Positions 1-13,335 of a stretch of 64,000 bases of DNA are shown in pieces. A program made the position numbers and the translations under genes. The notes below the pieces were generated by a model, which was not told the origin of the DNA, searched no databases, and worked only from the letters and a program-made list of their open reading frames with translations. This stretch comes from Tipula vernalis. Its lineage: Eukaryota; Arthropoda; Insecta; Diptera; Tipulidae. Position 1 is the first letter of the stretch, and the number at the start of each line of letters is the position of its first letter. The DNA is taken from contig OY282560.1 of assembly GCA_958295665.1 (NCBI GenBank), forward strand, positions 28,447,992-28,511,991, given 5' to 3'.

Positions 1-109
1 GTGGAACATCCACTATCGCGACACCATCGTTGATTTATGTTTTCGTTCTCAGCTTTGAATTCGTTTTTCGACGTTTTTCACGAATTCTCTCTTCGTATAA
101 GTTGAATTA

Positions 110-736
110 TTTAAATTGCTTTACAAATAACACATCGGGAACTGCTGCTTGCTCTCTTCCTCGCTTCGTATTCTTCCTTGATTTTGATTTTAAGAACTGG
201 TGATCGCAATTCGTCACGAGACTCTATTGAACATAGAAAATTTTCAAAATTTCACGGTAAACTATACAATAACATGATTGTAAGTAACTCCGCATTGATT
301 GCAACATCCATTTCTTCAAGTTTATCGGTTGCGTCGAAAAACTTGTGAATATGGTCACGCATATCATCCCCTTCCTGCATCTTCTGGAGTGTTAACTGCT
401 CAAGAAGCGTTGCTTTTCGAGTTGGTGCTCTTGATTGATAAATATTTTCTACTTTTAACTAAATCTCGCGAGAACTTCCACAACCCTATATTTGGTTTAG
501 CTCTGATTGATTTATTGATAAAACAACATTCGATCTTGCCTTTCGACCTTTCTCCGTCCATGTCTTTCAGTAGCAATCGACGCAGAATTTCTTTCCATAA
601 TTGCAGGCTTGATGTTAAAACCGTTTGCATATCCCCAAGCGTCGTTTTTAATTAGTAATGCTTCCATTTCCATCTGCCAGGTGTCATAATTATCTTTGCT
701 GAGGGTTTCTAATCGGATTGAATGTCCTCCATTCAT
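110..736 (-). pseudogene. Ty1/copia gag polyprotein relic
   Basis: Gag of a copia-type retrotransposon; in live elements it forms the virus-like particle that packages element RNA. Reading from 736 leftwards, the N-terminus carries the DUF4219-like motif L-x-x-DNYDTWQMEMEALL, typical of copia gag. After a frameshift near 500-520 the protein resumes with IYQSRAPTRKATLLEQLTLQ (about 450-400) and LLTIMLLYSLP followed by a stop (about 275), then a readable SIESRDELRSPVLKIKI segment (about 240-190). It ends in RCVICKAI at about 110, where a CCHC zinc knuckle would be expected to begin. At least one frameshift and one stop make it non-functional. No protease, integrase or RT follows inside the window; the rest of the element, if present, lies to the left. 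A second copia gag fragment occurs near 60.7 kb. Family call is firm, clade unknown. Confidence 0.8.
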
Positions 737-2469
737 ATTTCATATTTCACTTTTATTTTCTTTATTTAGTAATTTATTTTCTCCATTCCTGGGCCCATAA
801 CCTTTTAGCGTAGTTTTGGATAACTGCGTTATCAAATCCATTAAATAAAAACAATCTGGATTTTATAACAAATTACATAAACTTTAACAATTAGGATCGA
901 CCTTTTAATTTTCTCAAGTAACATTTATTATTTGTGTCCATTTCTTTAAATCATTTCGGAATTTGTAATTCATTTGAAATCTTCTAAACAAAAATCCCTT
1001 AAGAGGTTTGAACCTGACAAACCGCTTAGTCGGTATTAAATTGACTTTCCATATACTAATGATGCAATCAATTCACAGATTTTGGTATCTTACACCCAAG
1101 GGATTTTCATTACAAAAAAAACCGCATTAAGTATTAAATTATATTGGCTGTGTTCGATAAAAGTTGTGTAACTCGCATTTATAAAACTTCTTATCTTAAT
1201 TATATTATCGCCCACTTGATTTCCACACCCCATTAAAAAAAAAATGGAATTCAATCAAAACCGAGCCATTAATAAATTACTTTTATATAAAGTCGCACAA
1301 ATGACAATCCCATTTTTCAAAAGCTCTTTCTAAAGATTGTTTTTTGACAATCTACACTGTGCACACAATATATAGATATCGCGAAGCTCAAAATATAATT
1401 TTCATTTTAATTAAATAACTTATCTAATGTTTTTCATGTTTGGATTTTCATTTTAGTTTTTTGCTAATATATATCAACAAGATTGATTATAATTAATTAT
1501 TTTATTTATTGTATATTTATTGGTTAATATAAAAAAAAACTTCAGCCATAGATACTCGCTACAGTGAATTTGGTATACTATAGTTTGGTTTGGTTTGAGT
1601 AAATAAAATTATAAAAATTAATTTTGTTAGCGATATATAAAATCATTATTGTACTATAATTTGGATATACATATATACCAAGTACTAATAAATTGTAGGT
1701 ATAATTATAGGGTGGTCTTTTTATGTGGAAAAAACCTTTTAAATGATAACGACTAGATATACTGTATACCAAGATTTGCTCAAAAATCGGTTGACTAAAT
1801 ACTTGCAATATCATTGTTTGTTTGCCTGTGTATATTACGTATGTACATAAATTATGAAATGTTTGAATTTGGGCAGTAAATTGGATGGAAGTAGTTTGAA
1901 ACAAAACATAAAACTATTTATTACGATTATATTGATATGACCAGCATAAACACATAAATTATGTTTATACTATAAATTATGTATACTATGAGATTAAATT
2001 AGATGCTCATGATGATATACTGCAAAAAGAATCATTCAGATGAATAAAAGAAATGGAATTTGATCGTTTCTAAACATTGTTCAGTAGTTTTAATGCTTCA
2101 TAAATTTGATAGGTCATAACTCTTTCGTTTTTTACTGTATGCTTCAGAATTAACATATCTAAACAAAAATTATGTGTTTTGAAAAATTCCAAATCTAAAA
2201 GGACAGATTTAGACATAAAGTTAAGAGACTATATTCAAAACTTGATCTACTCCAAAAACCACAAAAAAAAATGAGTTATTGGTTAATTTCTGTCCCTTGA
2301 ATTGGGCTCAATAGTTTGCCCTATGAGGGACTGGAAAGTACTTTAAAAGAGATGTTAAAACCACCGTGGTTTTTATAAAACCATCAATCGCTAAATCATT
2401 TCTGTATATAGCGGTAATTTATCGGTAAACACAAATTTACATGATTTCGAGACGAAAAATCACTAAAGC
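737..2469. other. AT-rich non-coding stretch
   Basis: About 1.7 kb of AT-rich sequence. I see no recognisable domain on either strand. The longest open stretch (1578-1904, minus) is low-complexity and hydrophobic without a recognisable motif, and is not called as a gene. Confidence 0.6.
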
Positions 2470-3490
2470 CTGAACTCCTGAACCCAGCATTCAAATTCCA
2501 CTTAACTGCAACACAAACTTTTTTCAACCCTAACTCGGCCTCAACTCAACCTTCAACTCAACCCTAAACTCAACCATAACTCAACTCCCACACAACCTTC
2601 AGTTAAACCCCCCCCCCCCTCCCCCCTCAACACTTAACTCACTCCCAAACTAAACGATCAAATCAAGCCTTAAACCAATACTTTTCAAGAATTACATGCG
2701 AATTACATGAACTCAACTTAGAACAAGTCTAGCTAACTTCGATTCGACCAAACATTTTGCACTCAATCGTCAAATTAACATCAAAATAACTTTCAACCCA
2801 ACCCACAACTCTCCCCAAATGAATTCACAGCTGAACTCCTCACTAAACCACAACTCAACTCCCAACTCAACTCCCAATTCAACCGCACACTTAGTTACGA
2901 AACCAACAAGGGCCGATAACTGCATGTGTCTATGAACTCAACTCAATCCTAATTCAAGCTCTAACTCATCTACCAACTCAACTCTCAACTTAATCCCAAA
3001 CTCAACGTCCAACTTCATCCTCAAATCAACTTGGCTAGAAAAACTACGTTTGTACTTGAACTCAACTCAAAACAACTAAAGCAAACTTCCAACTCAACCC
3101 TAAACACAATCCCAAATGAATTCCCAAACAAACAAATAAATTCCAAGTTGAACTGCTCATTTAATCCTAACACAACCTCAATTCAACTCCAACTTAACCC
3201 TCAAATGGAACCCAACACAACTTTCAACTCAATCGAAACATAACGCTCAGCTCAATCCTCAAACCAGCATATTCATTTAAAAAATTAGTCAACGTGGTAA
3301 GATTATCACATGGTTTTGGATAAATTCGTATGGCATATACTCCGTTGACGTACAGTTTACAAAAACCTTTAAATTTCCCGCCTTGAAAATCGAACCAGAT
3401 ACACAGACAGAGAGCAAAGTTTTTGGTCATTTCTGACAGGATTTCAATACTTTGGTCGTTTTGAATGGAAGTAATTTCATTATTATAAGA
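2470..3490 (+). mobile_element. AACTCA composite repeat, copy 1
   Basis: A diffuse minisatellite built on AACTCAACYC variants (2470-3250) runs into a unique module B (about 3263-3490). The module begins CCAGCATAT, includes AAATTCGTATGGCA near 3328, and ends GGATTTCAATACTTTGGTCG followed by GGAAGTAA. The same module B, with the same right end (AGTAA), occurs at 43.85-44.1 kb and, reversed, at 45.1-45.46 kb. The start is less certain than the end. No coding capacity: the short ORFs in it are peptides rich in Asn, Ser and Thr made by the repeat. Inferred to be a non-autonomous mobile element. Confidence 0.6.
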
Positions 3491-3599
3491 CGACGTAGCA
3501 GAAAATGCCCTTTTAGACTCAACACTTTTTAAAATCATCGGAGAAAATGTGCTTTATAACGATATTTATGTTGTTAAATACTGTTTTTCGTTTAAATGC

Positions 3600-4940
3600 C
3601 CCTAAATTATTCTCCAACTTAATCCCAGCCCTATCCAGACTCAATCCTTTTATCGATGAACTTCAAGTTCAGTAACTCAAATCAATGCAATCTAACATCC
3701 AACTCAAATCCCAAAGAAACCCCCAACTGAACCTCGCACTCACCCTCAACTCATAATAAATCAACCTTAACTCGACCAAATTTTATCACTCAGCTCAACT
3801 CTGAACTCAATGCCGGCCCAAATACTACTTGAGTATATAAACTCAACTAAAATAAACTGAACCTAAAATTCAACTAAACCCCCAGATAAATTCCCAACTG
3901 AACCCATCACTCAACCATAACTCAAGTTAACTTCACCCCAACTCATCTTGAATTCAATCAAAGTTCGAGGAGTATCTCAACTCTCAACTCAACTCTAAAC
4001 TAAATGCTAAACTCAATCCCTAAATCAAATTAATCTAATCTTCAACTTAACCCTCGAATCAACCTGCAAATAAATCTACAACTGAACCTCCTACAAATAC
4101 CAAACTCAACGATCTATTCGATCACAACTCAACCCTTAACCCGACAGCCCAATTCAATCCTTAAATCAACACGGTCTGAAAACTTCACTCCAACCCAACC
4201 TCAAGCCGCCAACTCAACTCCAGACTACACCACTCAACTTAAGGTAATTTCAAATTCAAGCCTTAACTCATCCTACATAAATCCCCGACTGAAACCCTCA
4301 CTCACCTCCAAACACAATGCCCAAACTCAACTTCCAACTCGACCGCCAAGTCAACCCTCAACATAATTCGAAATTAATCCCCAACTTAACCGCTGACCCA
4401 ACCTCAACTCAGTCATAACTTAACAATAGCCCAACTCCAACTCAACCCCGATTCTCATTTACGAAATCAAGTGGGCCTGAAAAATTAAATTCGTATATGA
4501 AGTCAACTCAAACTAACTCTGGCTCAACCTTGAATTCAGCCCCATAAACAAATCCGAACCTGAACCGCTCATTCAATGGTAACGCAACCTCTACGCAACT
4601 CCAATTCAATCCTAACTCAACCCTCAAATCGATCAATATTAACTCAACTCTACACCCAACTCAAACTTCAATAAAGCTTACAGATTGGTCAACGTTGATC
4701 GAAAAACACGTAGTAACACCACGAGTTAGTAATCACATGGTTTTACGTGATTTCATATGATAGGTATCCGATTTTATTGACATTCAGGTGCCAAATCCTT
4801 TCCAATTCTCTGTCTTGACAAAAGAAACTCATTGGCGAAAAAAATCCTGAACGAACAAGCGTTCTTGAGATACCCTAGGTAAAGACGTCCATACGATACG
4901 GACTTTCGAAACGTCGAGAAAATTGGTTTTAGAGAAGCAA
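3600..4940 (+). mobile_element. AACTCA composite repeat, copy 2 (diverged)
   Basis: AACTCAAC-type minisatellite at about 3600-4680, followed by a diverged module B at about 4680-4935. Shared landmarks with the other copies are ATCACATGGTTTTA, the GGTATCCGA/GGTGCCCGA element, GAGATACC, and GGACTTTCGAAACGTCGAGA just before AATTGGTTTT. The 3-prime AGTAA end seen in copy 1 is missing, so this copy is truncated or overrun by copy 3. Confidence 0.5.
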
Positions 4941-5270
4941 CAATTTGATTGAGCTAACTTTAACTCAACCCTCAGTTCAAGCTCCAAATAAATCCTCAAC
5001 TGAAATATTCACTCAATCCACCCAACCCCATCGCAATACCAACTCAACCCTAACTCAAAACCTCAACTCATCCCAAACTCAACCTTCAACTGAATCCCAA
5101 CTTAAATTTTTCGCCTTGACCATAGTAACAGCAAGCTGTTATTGAGATACCATACAGATATCAAGATACAGACGTACGGACAGATATCCGGACATCTAGG
5201 CAGACCGAATATTTTTTTGTTGTTTTTTCGGACTAAGGGACTTTCAAAACATCGAGAAAAGTGGTTTTGG
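4941..5270 (+). mobile_element. AACTCA composite repeat, copy 3 (short)
   Basis: A short AACTCA array (4960-5105) followed by another partial module B (5110-5270). The module includes CGCCTTGACCATAGTAACAG, GAGATACCATACAGATATC, GACATCTAGGCAGACCG and GGACTTTCAAAACATCGAGA. Three module-B ends within 2 kb, each preceded by an AACTCA array, indicate tandem or nested accumulation. Confidence 0.5.
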
Positions 5271-5279
5271 ACATTAACA

Positions 5280-8200
5280 TTAAATTTAACAGAAGTTGAT
5301 TTGCAATATTAGTTTTTACTTCCTTTGCCCACTATTACACGATCGATATAATCGTTCGATATTGTTTTAAATTGATTGTGCCAAACAGATTTGCACGGAA
5401 TTCAGGGAAAGAGTACTCCACATTACAAAACTGTCCTTAACAAAAAGAAAAACTTTAGTTGTTTTGTACATTGACAGGTAATCGGAATGAATTTTATATC
5501 TAAAATGGCGTCGTGTTGTTAACTTTTATAATTAAATGTTTTGGATGTTGTGTTTAATGGCAACAAATAATGGTGTAAATGGACTTTGAATGAATTTTTT
5601 ATTCCATGAATTCTTTTGTTATTCATTAACTTATCAAAAATGATCTAAGGTTTCGAACTCAATTAAGGTAGGATTTTCAAAAAGTAAATCACGAATTGTG
5701 ATGGAAATGACACCATTTATGACCCCTTTTAAATAGTTTTGGTTCGTTTCTATTAAATAGCTAAATTATACCAGTAGTCCAATTCCCGATGTTCTTTCAG
5801 TTCGGATCGGACACAAACAATATTTGTTGCATTATCGGAACAAATCCCCCGACGAGCAATAAAACGAAAATGCTTGCTATGATAAATCCACGACTATACC
5901 CAAACGATCAGACTTTACTACAAACCGCTTTAGCTTTGCAAAAGAATGTCCAAAAAAATCAATATGCCGAACTTTGATAAAGGCCTGGAAGGTGTGACAC
6001 AATCTCTAGGTAAATCGCCCATTATTTGGGTTATTATTTGTGGCCGTGTTCGAAAACATCTAATGCATTGAGAGACAACTTATTGCCGGCTATCCAATAA
6101 TTCATAACTAAATGGATCAGAATGCAAACAACCCTCACGCTAATATCGACTAAGAAGTATCGCGAAAATATTTTTGCCTGATAATATAATTTTATGCTTT
6201 TGGTTATAATTTATCGTTGCATGACTTAATCTTCCTCCTACATGAAGATGGTATTCTTGTTGGTAAATGATTGGGGACAGTGATTTTAAAACTCTTGAGT
6301 TTTGATACATTCAATATCGGATGTAAATTCGGATGAGTATTGAAAATTTTTTTGTAGACGTGTTAAAGCTCCCATTTGAAGTATATCGTCGTGCTTATTG
6401 AATTTTAAATTATCTATGAATCGATTAATGTATGCTGTTACGCGAAGTAATTTGATTAATGATGAAAATTTTTGATATATATCGACAATTATTAGGAGAA
6501 ATGTACGTTGAAGATGTTTAAGAAGCGTTAAATACGATCATCAATTTGGTGATCCGACTGTTTTCCTTTAAAACATTATGATTTCTGGCAAAGAATTATA
6601 GTCTTGAAAGAATATTTGGTCATACGAGGGAATCCCAGATTACCAATTATTGATGGTAATGGATGGTAATCTTTGATAGGTTTTACTGAAATGTTCCTTA
6701 TAACTCTTTTGTCCGATGGAGTAATGGTTTCTAGTTCCAAAAATCTTTTAATTTAGACATCAAAAGTTTCTGTACTATACACATGCATAATAAACTGGAA
6801 ACATTATTCACCTTTCCAATAACAATGTAGTCAAAAATACTACCAAATAGCGAAGCAGAGATACTGTGGCTGTTTTCCCATCAATTGGTTGACGTACATT
6901 TCTGGGTTATCCTATCTGAAAGTAATAATTCGGCAATGCAGATTGTTTTATCCCAGACGAAAATAAAAAATAAAGTTACTATGGATGAAAATGGACGAAA
7001 AATTGACGAAAAAATGAATATCACTGAATACCTTTATCAATATACTTATGTGGCAAAAAACCTTGGTCCAGCCTCAAAGAGTTTTGTCTAAAGAGGGATT
7101 GCATTGATGTGACTTGTCAATGGCTATCGCATGAAAAATGAATAAATTTCCTTCCTAAGGATTTCTAATACTCTAGAGGCTGATTTTATAGAAATTGTGT
7201 GGATTTATTTTGAGATTCCGATATTTTCCACGATTAGGTGGAACAAAATTTTCCACGTAAGACTATTTATAAAATTTTTTATTACAATCCATGTATCCTA
7301 TTTAATTTCGGCTGATAATCGCTAAATTGTTTATTTTCGGCTGTAATGTTAATTATTAATCTGCATTACCGACATTTTACTTTGGGCTAACTTTAATAGG
7401 GTTTCAATTAGAGATTAACTAAATAACTGAAGCGAATGTGAAGAATTTTCTTGAGGTGGTTTAACATGTTACAGCTGTCTCATGTGAATTCGTAACGATC
7501 GCAAATAATATTCAACGCAGTGGTATAATTCGTCGCTGTAACTGGAAGACTTTCTATAGGATTATAAGGCCTCAGCACGAATATGAGAAATGTAATAATC
7601 GAATTTCTTAGTCGGATCAATGGCTTTATTATGAATCAGATCCTGAAAAATATCCCTAAATGTTAACCATGGGAAGTTTGCATTCAGATAAACGAAGGGG
7701 AGTTGTTGGAGTATCTGGAGAAGGTATATTTATCATAAACAATTTGTATTCTGCGAAGTATTGATTCATAGCCAACTAATGTATAGACACCGAATTTAAT
7801 TGGTTTTTAAATTGTTTGATTTCACCTTCTGCACTAAGTTACCGTTTTAGTAATTCAAGTTCATCCTTTGCAGGTACTCTAATAAATATAAAAAATTGTG
7901 ATTATCGAGATTAATTCAAAGAACGATAAAATAAATAAAATAATAAAGTTGATAAATTTGATTCAATTGAGACTAAAATTGAGCTTTTATATTACCTTTA
8001 ACAATACTTAAGCTTACTGTTCACGATGAAAGGTACAAAAACACGTAAATATTTGATGAAACCGCCTGTCCCCTCGTGTTGACAAATTACTTCTTCAGAA
8101 TAATTCAAAGACGTGCTGCAAGTATAATTGTTGGTCGAAAAAATTGGAACACCATAAATTATTGAATAATTGCTGATTTGTAGCCGAAGAACATATATTC

Positions 8201-8455
8201 ACTTTTATCTATTTGTTAGCAGATGATTTCTAAATACAACGGTTGAATTAACCGTTACAGTGGCGTAACTACAAATTTCGGGCCAAATTTCGAGAGTAGA
8301 TGACACGAAACTTCGTGCAACTCAATGCTCTGACGATTTCTAGATATATCGATAAAGCTCACAAATTTCGAAATAATCTTAAAATTGTCGAATTTTCAAA
8401 GTATCTTGAATATTCTTGAAAGTTCTCAAATAACGAATTATCCGTAAGTTTTGTT
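5280..8455. other. Non-coding or unrecognised stretch
   Basis: About 3.2 kb with only short ORFs (for example 5789-5977 and 6885-7091, both plus). I recognise no domain in them. The region may contain old element debris, but nothing I can name. Confidence 0.5.
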
Positions 8456-8459
8456 AAGA

Positions 8460-9370
8460 AATTGTATAAGAAAGTGGTATTTTAGGCTAAATTTAAAATG
8501 TTTATGTTCAATGAGCTTTAAGCTTGATAATTAAATTATACCTTTTGGGTGTGAACTTAACATTTGTGAGCCTTTTCATAATTTCAGGTTTTTGTTAAAA
8601 TATTTTATGAGAAAAAATTATGTTTTGCAAAAAATGACAAGAATTATTAGTTTTAAGAGCTTTCAATTAGAAAAGCTTTCTAAACCAAACGATTTTACTC
8701 AGCAATTCGATTTTGTAAACAGTAACGGAATTTAGGGATAATTTAGTATATTTGTTCTCAAATTATCAAAAGCTTTTAGCCAAACCAAATCATTTTACTC
8801 CGAAATTCGGTATTGAAAAAGACATCGGAATTTTGGGATACATTTAGAATATTTGTTTCATATGAGCTTTAAGCTTGATAATTAACTCATACTTTTTGGG
8901 TTTGAACTTAACATTTTTGAGGTTTTTAATAAAATGTTTGATGATCTTAAATTATGTATTTGACAAAATTGTCAAGAGCTTTAGGTTTAAAAGCTTTCAC
9001 TTATCGAAGCTTTTTTAAACAAACTATTTTTTAGGATTAAGAATATTTGTGCTCAATGTAAACTATTTAGAGCTTTTAGTTTTAAGAGCTTTTGAAACTA
9101 AACCACTTGCCTTTCAAATTTGATATTATAAAGGAAGGTGGTATTTTGTGATTAATTTAGAGTATTTGTTTTCAATGAGCTTTAAGCTTGACAATTTATT
9201 CATACTTTTTCGGCGATTTTTGGGCCTTTTCATAAATTCTGTCTTTCGTTAAAATGTTTTCTGAGTATAAATCATGAATTTGCAAGCAATTTCAAGAATT
9301 TTTAGTTTTAAGAGCTTTACTTATCGAAGCTTTTCAACTCAAATCATTTTATTCAGGAAATTTAAACTCG
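8460..9370. repeat. Tandem repeat of about 330 bp, roughly three copies
   Basis: The landmark ATGAGCTTTAAGCTTGA recurs at about 8511, 8863 and 9175, spacings of roughly 350 and 310 bp. Each is followed by a related block containing CATACTTTTTGGG, AACTTAACATTT and TTAAAATGTTT, and preceded by TTTAGNNTATTTGTT. Partial sub-copies around 8750 and 9040 suggest an internal sub-repeat. There is no coding potential. Confidence 0.65.
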
Positions 9371-12288
9371 TGTAAATATGGAATTATTTGTCAAGTAACT
9401 TAATGTTACTAATACTACTAAGCAAGTTAAGGCTAAGCTCAAAAAATCGATATGCAATAAGAATAGAACCCTCGGACCTAATCGGGCATTTTGTTAAATA
9501 TTGAACAATCGAATTCTTCGAATAGCCTCTAAAATTCTTTAATAACATCGAACTATCAAATACACCTTACTATAAAATCGAACATTCTCGTATAAAATCT
9601 CGAATAACCTGACTGCTTCGTAACACCAGCAAACACAAAAATCGTTTTCGTTTGATGTCGAAAGCTTTTATTTTAAACGAGTTTAGCCAATTTGATTCTA
9701 AATCTAAATATCGGGCAGAACAATAGGCATTTTTATTTCTATCTAGTCAGAACCGAGAAGAAATGGTTGAGCCTGTCTTAAGAAAATATTAAATAGCAAC
9801 AGGAACGATTTTTCTTTTTCCAATAATTAGACCACCGCCTTTTCTTAAAAATTTATTAATACTAAAGAAAATCACGTGGGCCCCAACAACCGTGGGCCAT
9901 CCCATGGCAGCGGGTACCGCTATCATTAATATTGACTGGTCGTATGATATTAACTCCTCACATAAAGATGATAAGCCAAATAGTGTTTCTTGGATTTTTA
10001 TCAACTTTTGTTTCAATGGGCGCATTTACAATGCCGAGGTTTGTCCTCTATAGAAAAACGGTCAGTCTAGAATTTTTGTGACCAACTAAATCATCAATTT
10101 AACGTTTTCTTGCACCTATTCTTAACGATTTTTTTGTAAATTTAAAATACAATATCGTCAAATTGAGAGAAACTAAGCGAACTTTTGTTAGACCCGACGC
10201 ATGTTCTGGATATACCTATCATAAAACGATTAAATATGAAAATTTAAATTTTCAGCGCAACGTTGATATTATTATATTGATTAATACAATATTGTACATT
10301 CCACCCTAAACATATATCAACCTTATACTGTATAAGTGTAAACAACTTCGCCAATAATAATTTAGCCTCAAGCACGAAAGCAAATATTTTTTATCATTAT
10401 AGCAAAGTCTCGAGATATATGCAAATTCGAAAAAAAAAAAAAATCATTTTTTGTATCTCGCTACTACACCTATATGTATGTATATTTACGGAGGATATCT
10501 CTCTGTACTATACGTTATAAGGGCTATTGTTTTAGTCTCATTTAGATAAAAGCATATCCATGTTTTTGGCAATTAGTATCTAGAACAGTGCAAATATACT
10601 GGAAAGGCAGAAAAAAAAAAAAAATTATGTGAAACAGATCTGTATCGTTTCAAGGGTGTATGCATGTATTCAAATAATGATACTTTCTCTTCTACTATAT
10701 TTGTGCAAACATATTACATACATGTAATATACAAATAAATTCTATTTTTACTCGTTGTACATCCACAACACAACAGAAAAAAAAATGAAAATGGTTAAAG
10801 ATGTAACTAAAATTTGCTTTTGTAAATAATTGTTAGAATCTTCTTCACTTCTATTTTATTTACTTTACTTTATAAACTTTTTTTTTTTTTTACTGTTGAA
10901 CAGATTGTGCACACACTACTAGTTTTTCATTGCAGAGTAATGTAAAAAAAAAAAATCCATAAAAATAATTGTTCTATTTATAACTGGCTGTGTACATAGT
11001 TTTGCTGAAGTATAAATTTAGTTTATGTAACGTTACGTTAAATTAAACATTTAAAAAAAATAAACAGCAACAATACTGAAAATAATTAAAGCTTAAAGTG
11101 ATTTAGAATGAAGCTTTTGTCTATTTTTTTCTCTAAATGAGAAGGGATACGACTGGAGTAAGTTTTAATTTATTTCCTTGCGGTCAATGCTTACTCTATC
11201 AAATATTATACTTGGAGCTTTTTAATTTAAAAACTAATACTTGAAGTTACACAATTAAATCAGAACGTTTTTCCTCAACTTCCAACAATAAGATAAATAG
11301 AATTTCCATTACAACCAATTAGTAAAACATTTGAACTATGAAACCAATTATCCCATTAAGCAAATAACAATAAAATTTCGATGAATTAACTTTAGCTAAA
11401 AACCACCAGTAAAAATTCCCGGAAATTTGCAATACATATAACATTTCAAATATCGATCGATTAAACGAATATAGCGTACATTAAAATTAGAATCAACAAT
11501 AATAAAAAAATTCTACACATCCTAAATTGATAGTTTCCGTTAATAATAACTTTTTTTATGACACAACATTAGTTTTTATGCAATAATAGTTATCTTAAAT
11601 TAAATTTTTATACATAGCTATGTTTGTGTATGAAAAAGGAAACTGGAAATAATCGAATAAATTTCTATAGAGAGTGCTATATATAAATATATACTCGTAG
11701 GAGCAAAAAAGGATGTAAACTATACAAAAAAAAAAAATTTCGATACAAAGTTTGAGTCGTGTGTTGTTTCCTTATAAACACATTTCGTGATGAATTTTAA
11801 ATTACTTCACATAAACTACACTTACAACACTCTCGTCATATAAAAGCTCTATATCCAACAGTCTGTATATTTATAGACTAGTATAAAGTTCTATGATAAA
11901 GTTTGTATATCCTTTTTTGTTTACCGTTTTGTGATCACACATTAGGCGAGAGCAAGCTTTTTTCGTTTGCTATTTGCAAACTTTTTAAAGTCATTAACTC
12001 GCATGGCTTCTAAACGTAAAGTGTAAATGATGATACGCCATGATTACCCAATGTTGTGGTTCAATAGTTTGTGGTTTGGAAAAATATTTTTTTTTTTTTT
12101 TAATTTTGATGGTGTATCGCTGGGTGTAACCACGTGTGATATATCATAATTTGATGTTGTACATGAACAGAGATGGTTATAAAGCGTAGACGATCTATAT
12201 ATATTAAAAATACAAGTGTATTAGGGGACCCTATGCAATTCAACTGTTTTATATGCTGAAAAATACCTTAAATCTCTTTTTGTCGAAG
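9371..12288. other. AT-rich non-coding stretch
   Basis: Long homopolymer A/T runs and short tandem TA/TG motifs, with an intron- or UTR-like texture. The open stretch at 9789-10025 (minus) has no domain I recognise. Confidence 0.5.
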
Positions 12289-13043
12289 TCATGTTTTAAT
12301 TTTATGATTTTTATGTATTGAACTTGTAGCATTAAAAACAACAAAAAATTATGGGACATGATTTGTTGTTGTTGTTTTTTAAGGTACAAAGTGATAAATA
12401 TTTAAACATTTCATGGAGTTGGTGTTGTATTTGTTGCTGTAGAACAAAATTTAATTTCCCGCAAAATTACAGGCTCATTCTAGAGACAAAGGGGAACATT
12501 TACACCACTACTACAATATCTTCATTATAATATCAGATTGCCTTCATCATGACACGATAGCAGTTTTCTTGATCATCGAAAAATTTATTAAGTCCCTAAA
12601 AACAAAAACTCCTGATTTACCTATAATTTTTTATAGAACTGATGGTGGATGCAGTAACACATTATAAAAAATTAAAAAATTTATGCTTTTATGTGAATGG
12701 CAATTCCATGCAACAGCTGATGGAAAGGGGCCGTGCGATGGAGTAGGAGATACAAAAAATTATTCAAATAAGGAAAAACCTTGAAGACTGATAAGTTTTT
12801 TAATTTTGTTCAAACTATTAGATTCAGTCATTCCTTCAAAGGAAGGCTTCCAAGAACATGGGAGAAAATGCAAAAAGAACGTTCGACGGCCATTTTGAGA
12901 AACAAACAATTGAAAGATGGTTTAATTTTTTTAATTATTTTGTGCAATTTTAAAATATTTACCACAAACATTAAAAACAAAAATCATGTTGCATAAATTG
13001 TTCTTTACATTCAAAATATAAAAATCATAAAATTAAAACATGA
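12289..13043. mobile_element. Possible terminal-inverted-repeat element (about 755 bp)
   Basis: The outermost 34 bp on the left (12289-12322, beginning TCATGTTTTAATTTTATGAT) is repeated in inverted orientation on the right (13010-13043), with about 2 mismatches by eye. The first 26 bp match perfectly. The inner AT-rich sequence has no transposase motif. No clear target-site duplication was found, so this could also be a chance fold-back of AT-rich DNA, though 34 bp is long for that. Confidence 0.4.
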
Positions 13044-13335
13044 GTTCCGGTCCCTCATAAAGAATTTGTGATTTTTCATAACCACCCACTACCTTCCACC
13101 TGCAGTTTTAGTAGTAAATAGCCCTTGGTCTCTCATCAACAATAAGAGAGTTTGGTAGCCGACGCTGCGCGTGGGTGGGAGTTGGTGTCGAATATTTCTA
13201 ACAGATTTTTTTCGCATAAGACCTAGAATGCTTCAGAATATTCCAGCATAGATTAATCAACTGTGTGGATGAAGTGTGCTGGTGAGTTAGTGACAGAGAT
13301 GTGCGAGCGACAAGAGTGTGAGTAAGACAAAATGT

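Noticed and set aside
3031..5145. Asn/Ser/Thr/Gln-rich short ORFs
   Set aside because: They translate the AACTCA minisatellite.
9789..10025. Minus-strand ORF of 78 residues with balanced composition
   Set aside because: No motif recognised, and no splice or element context to support it.
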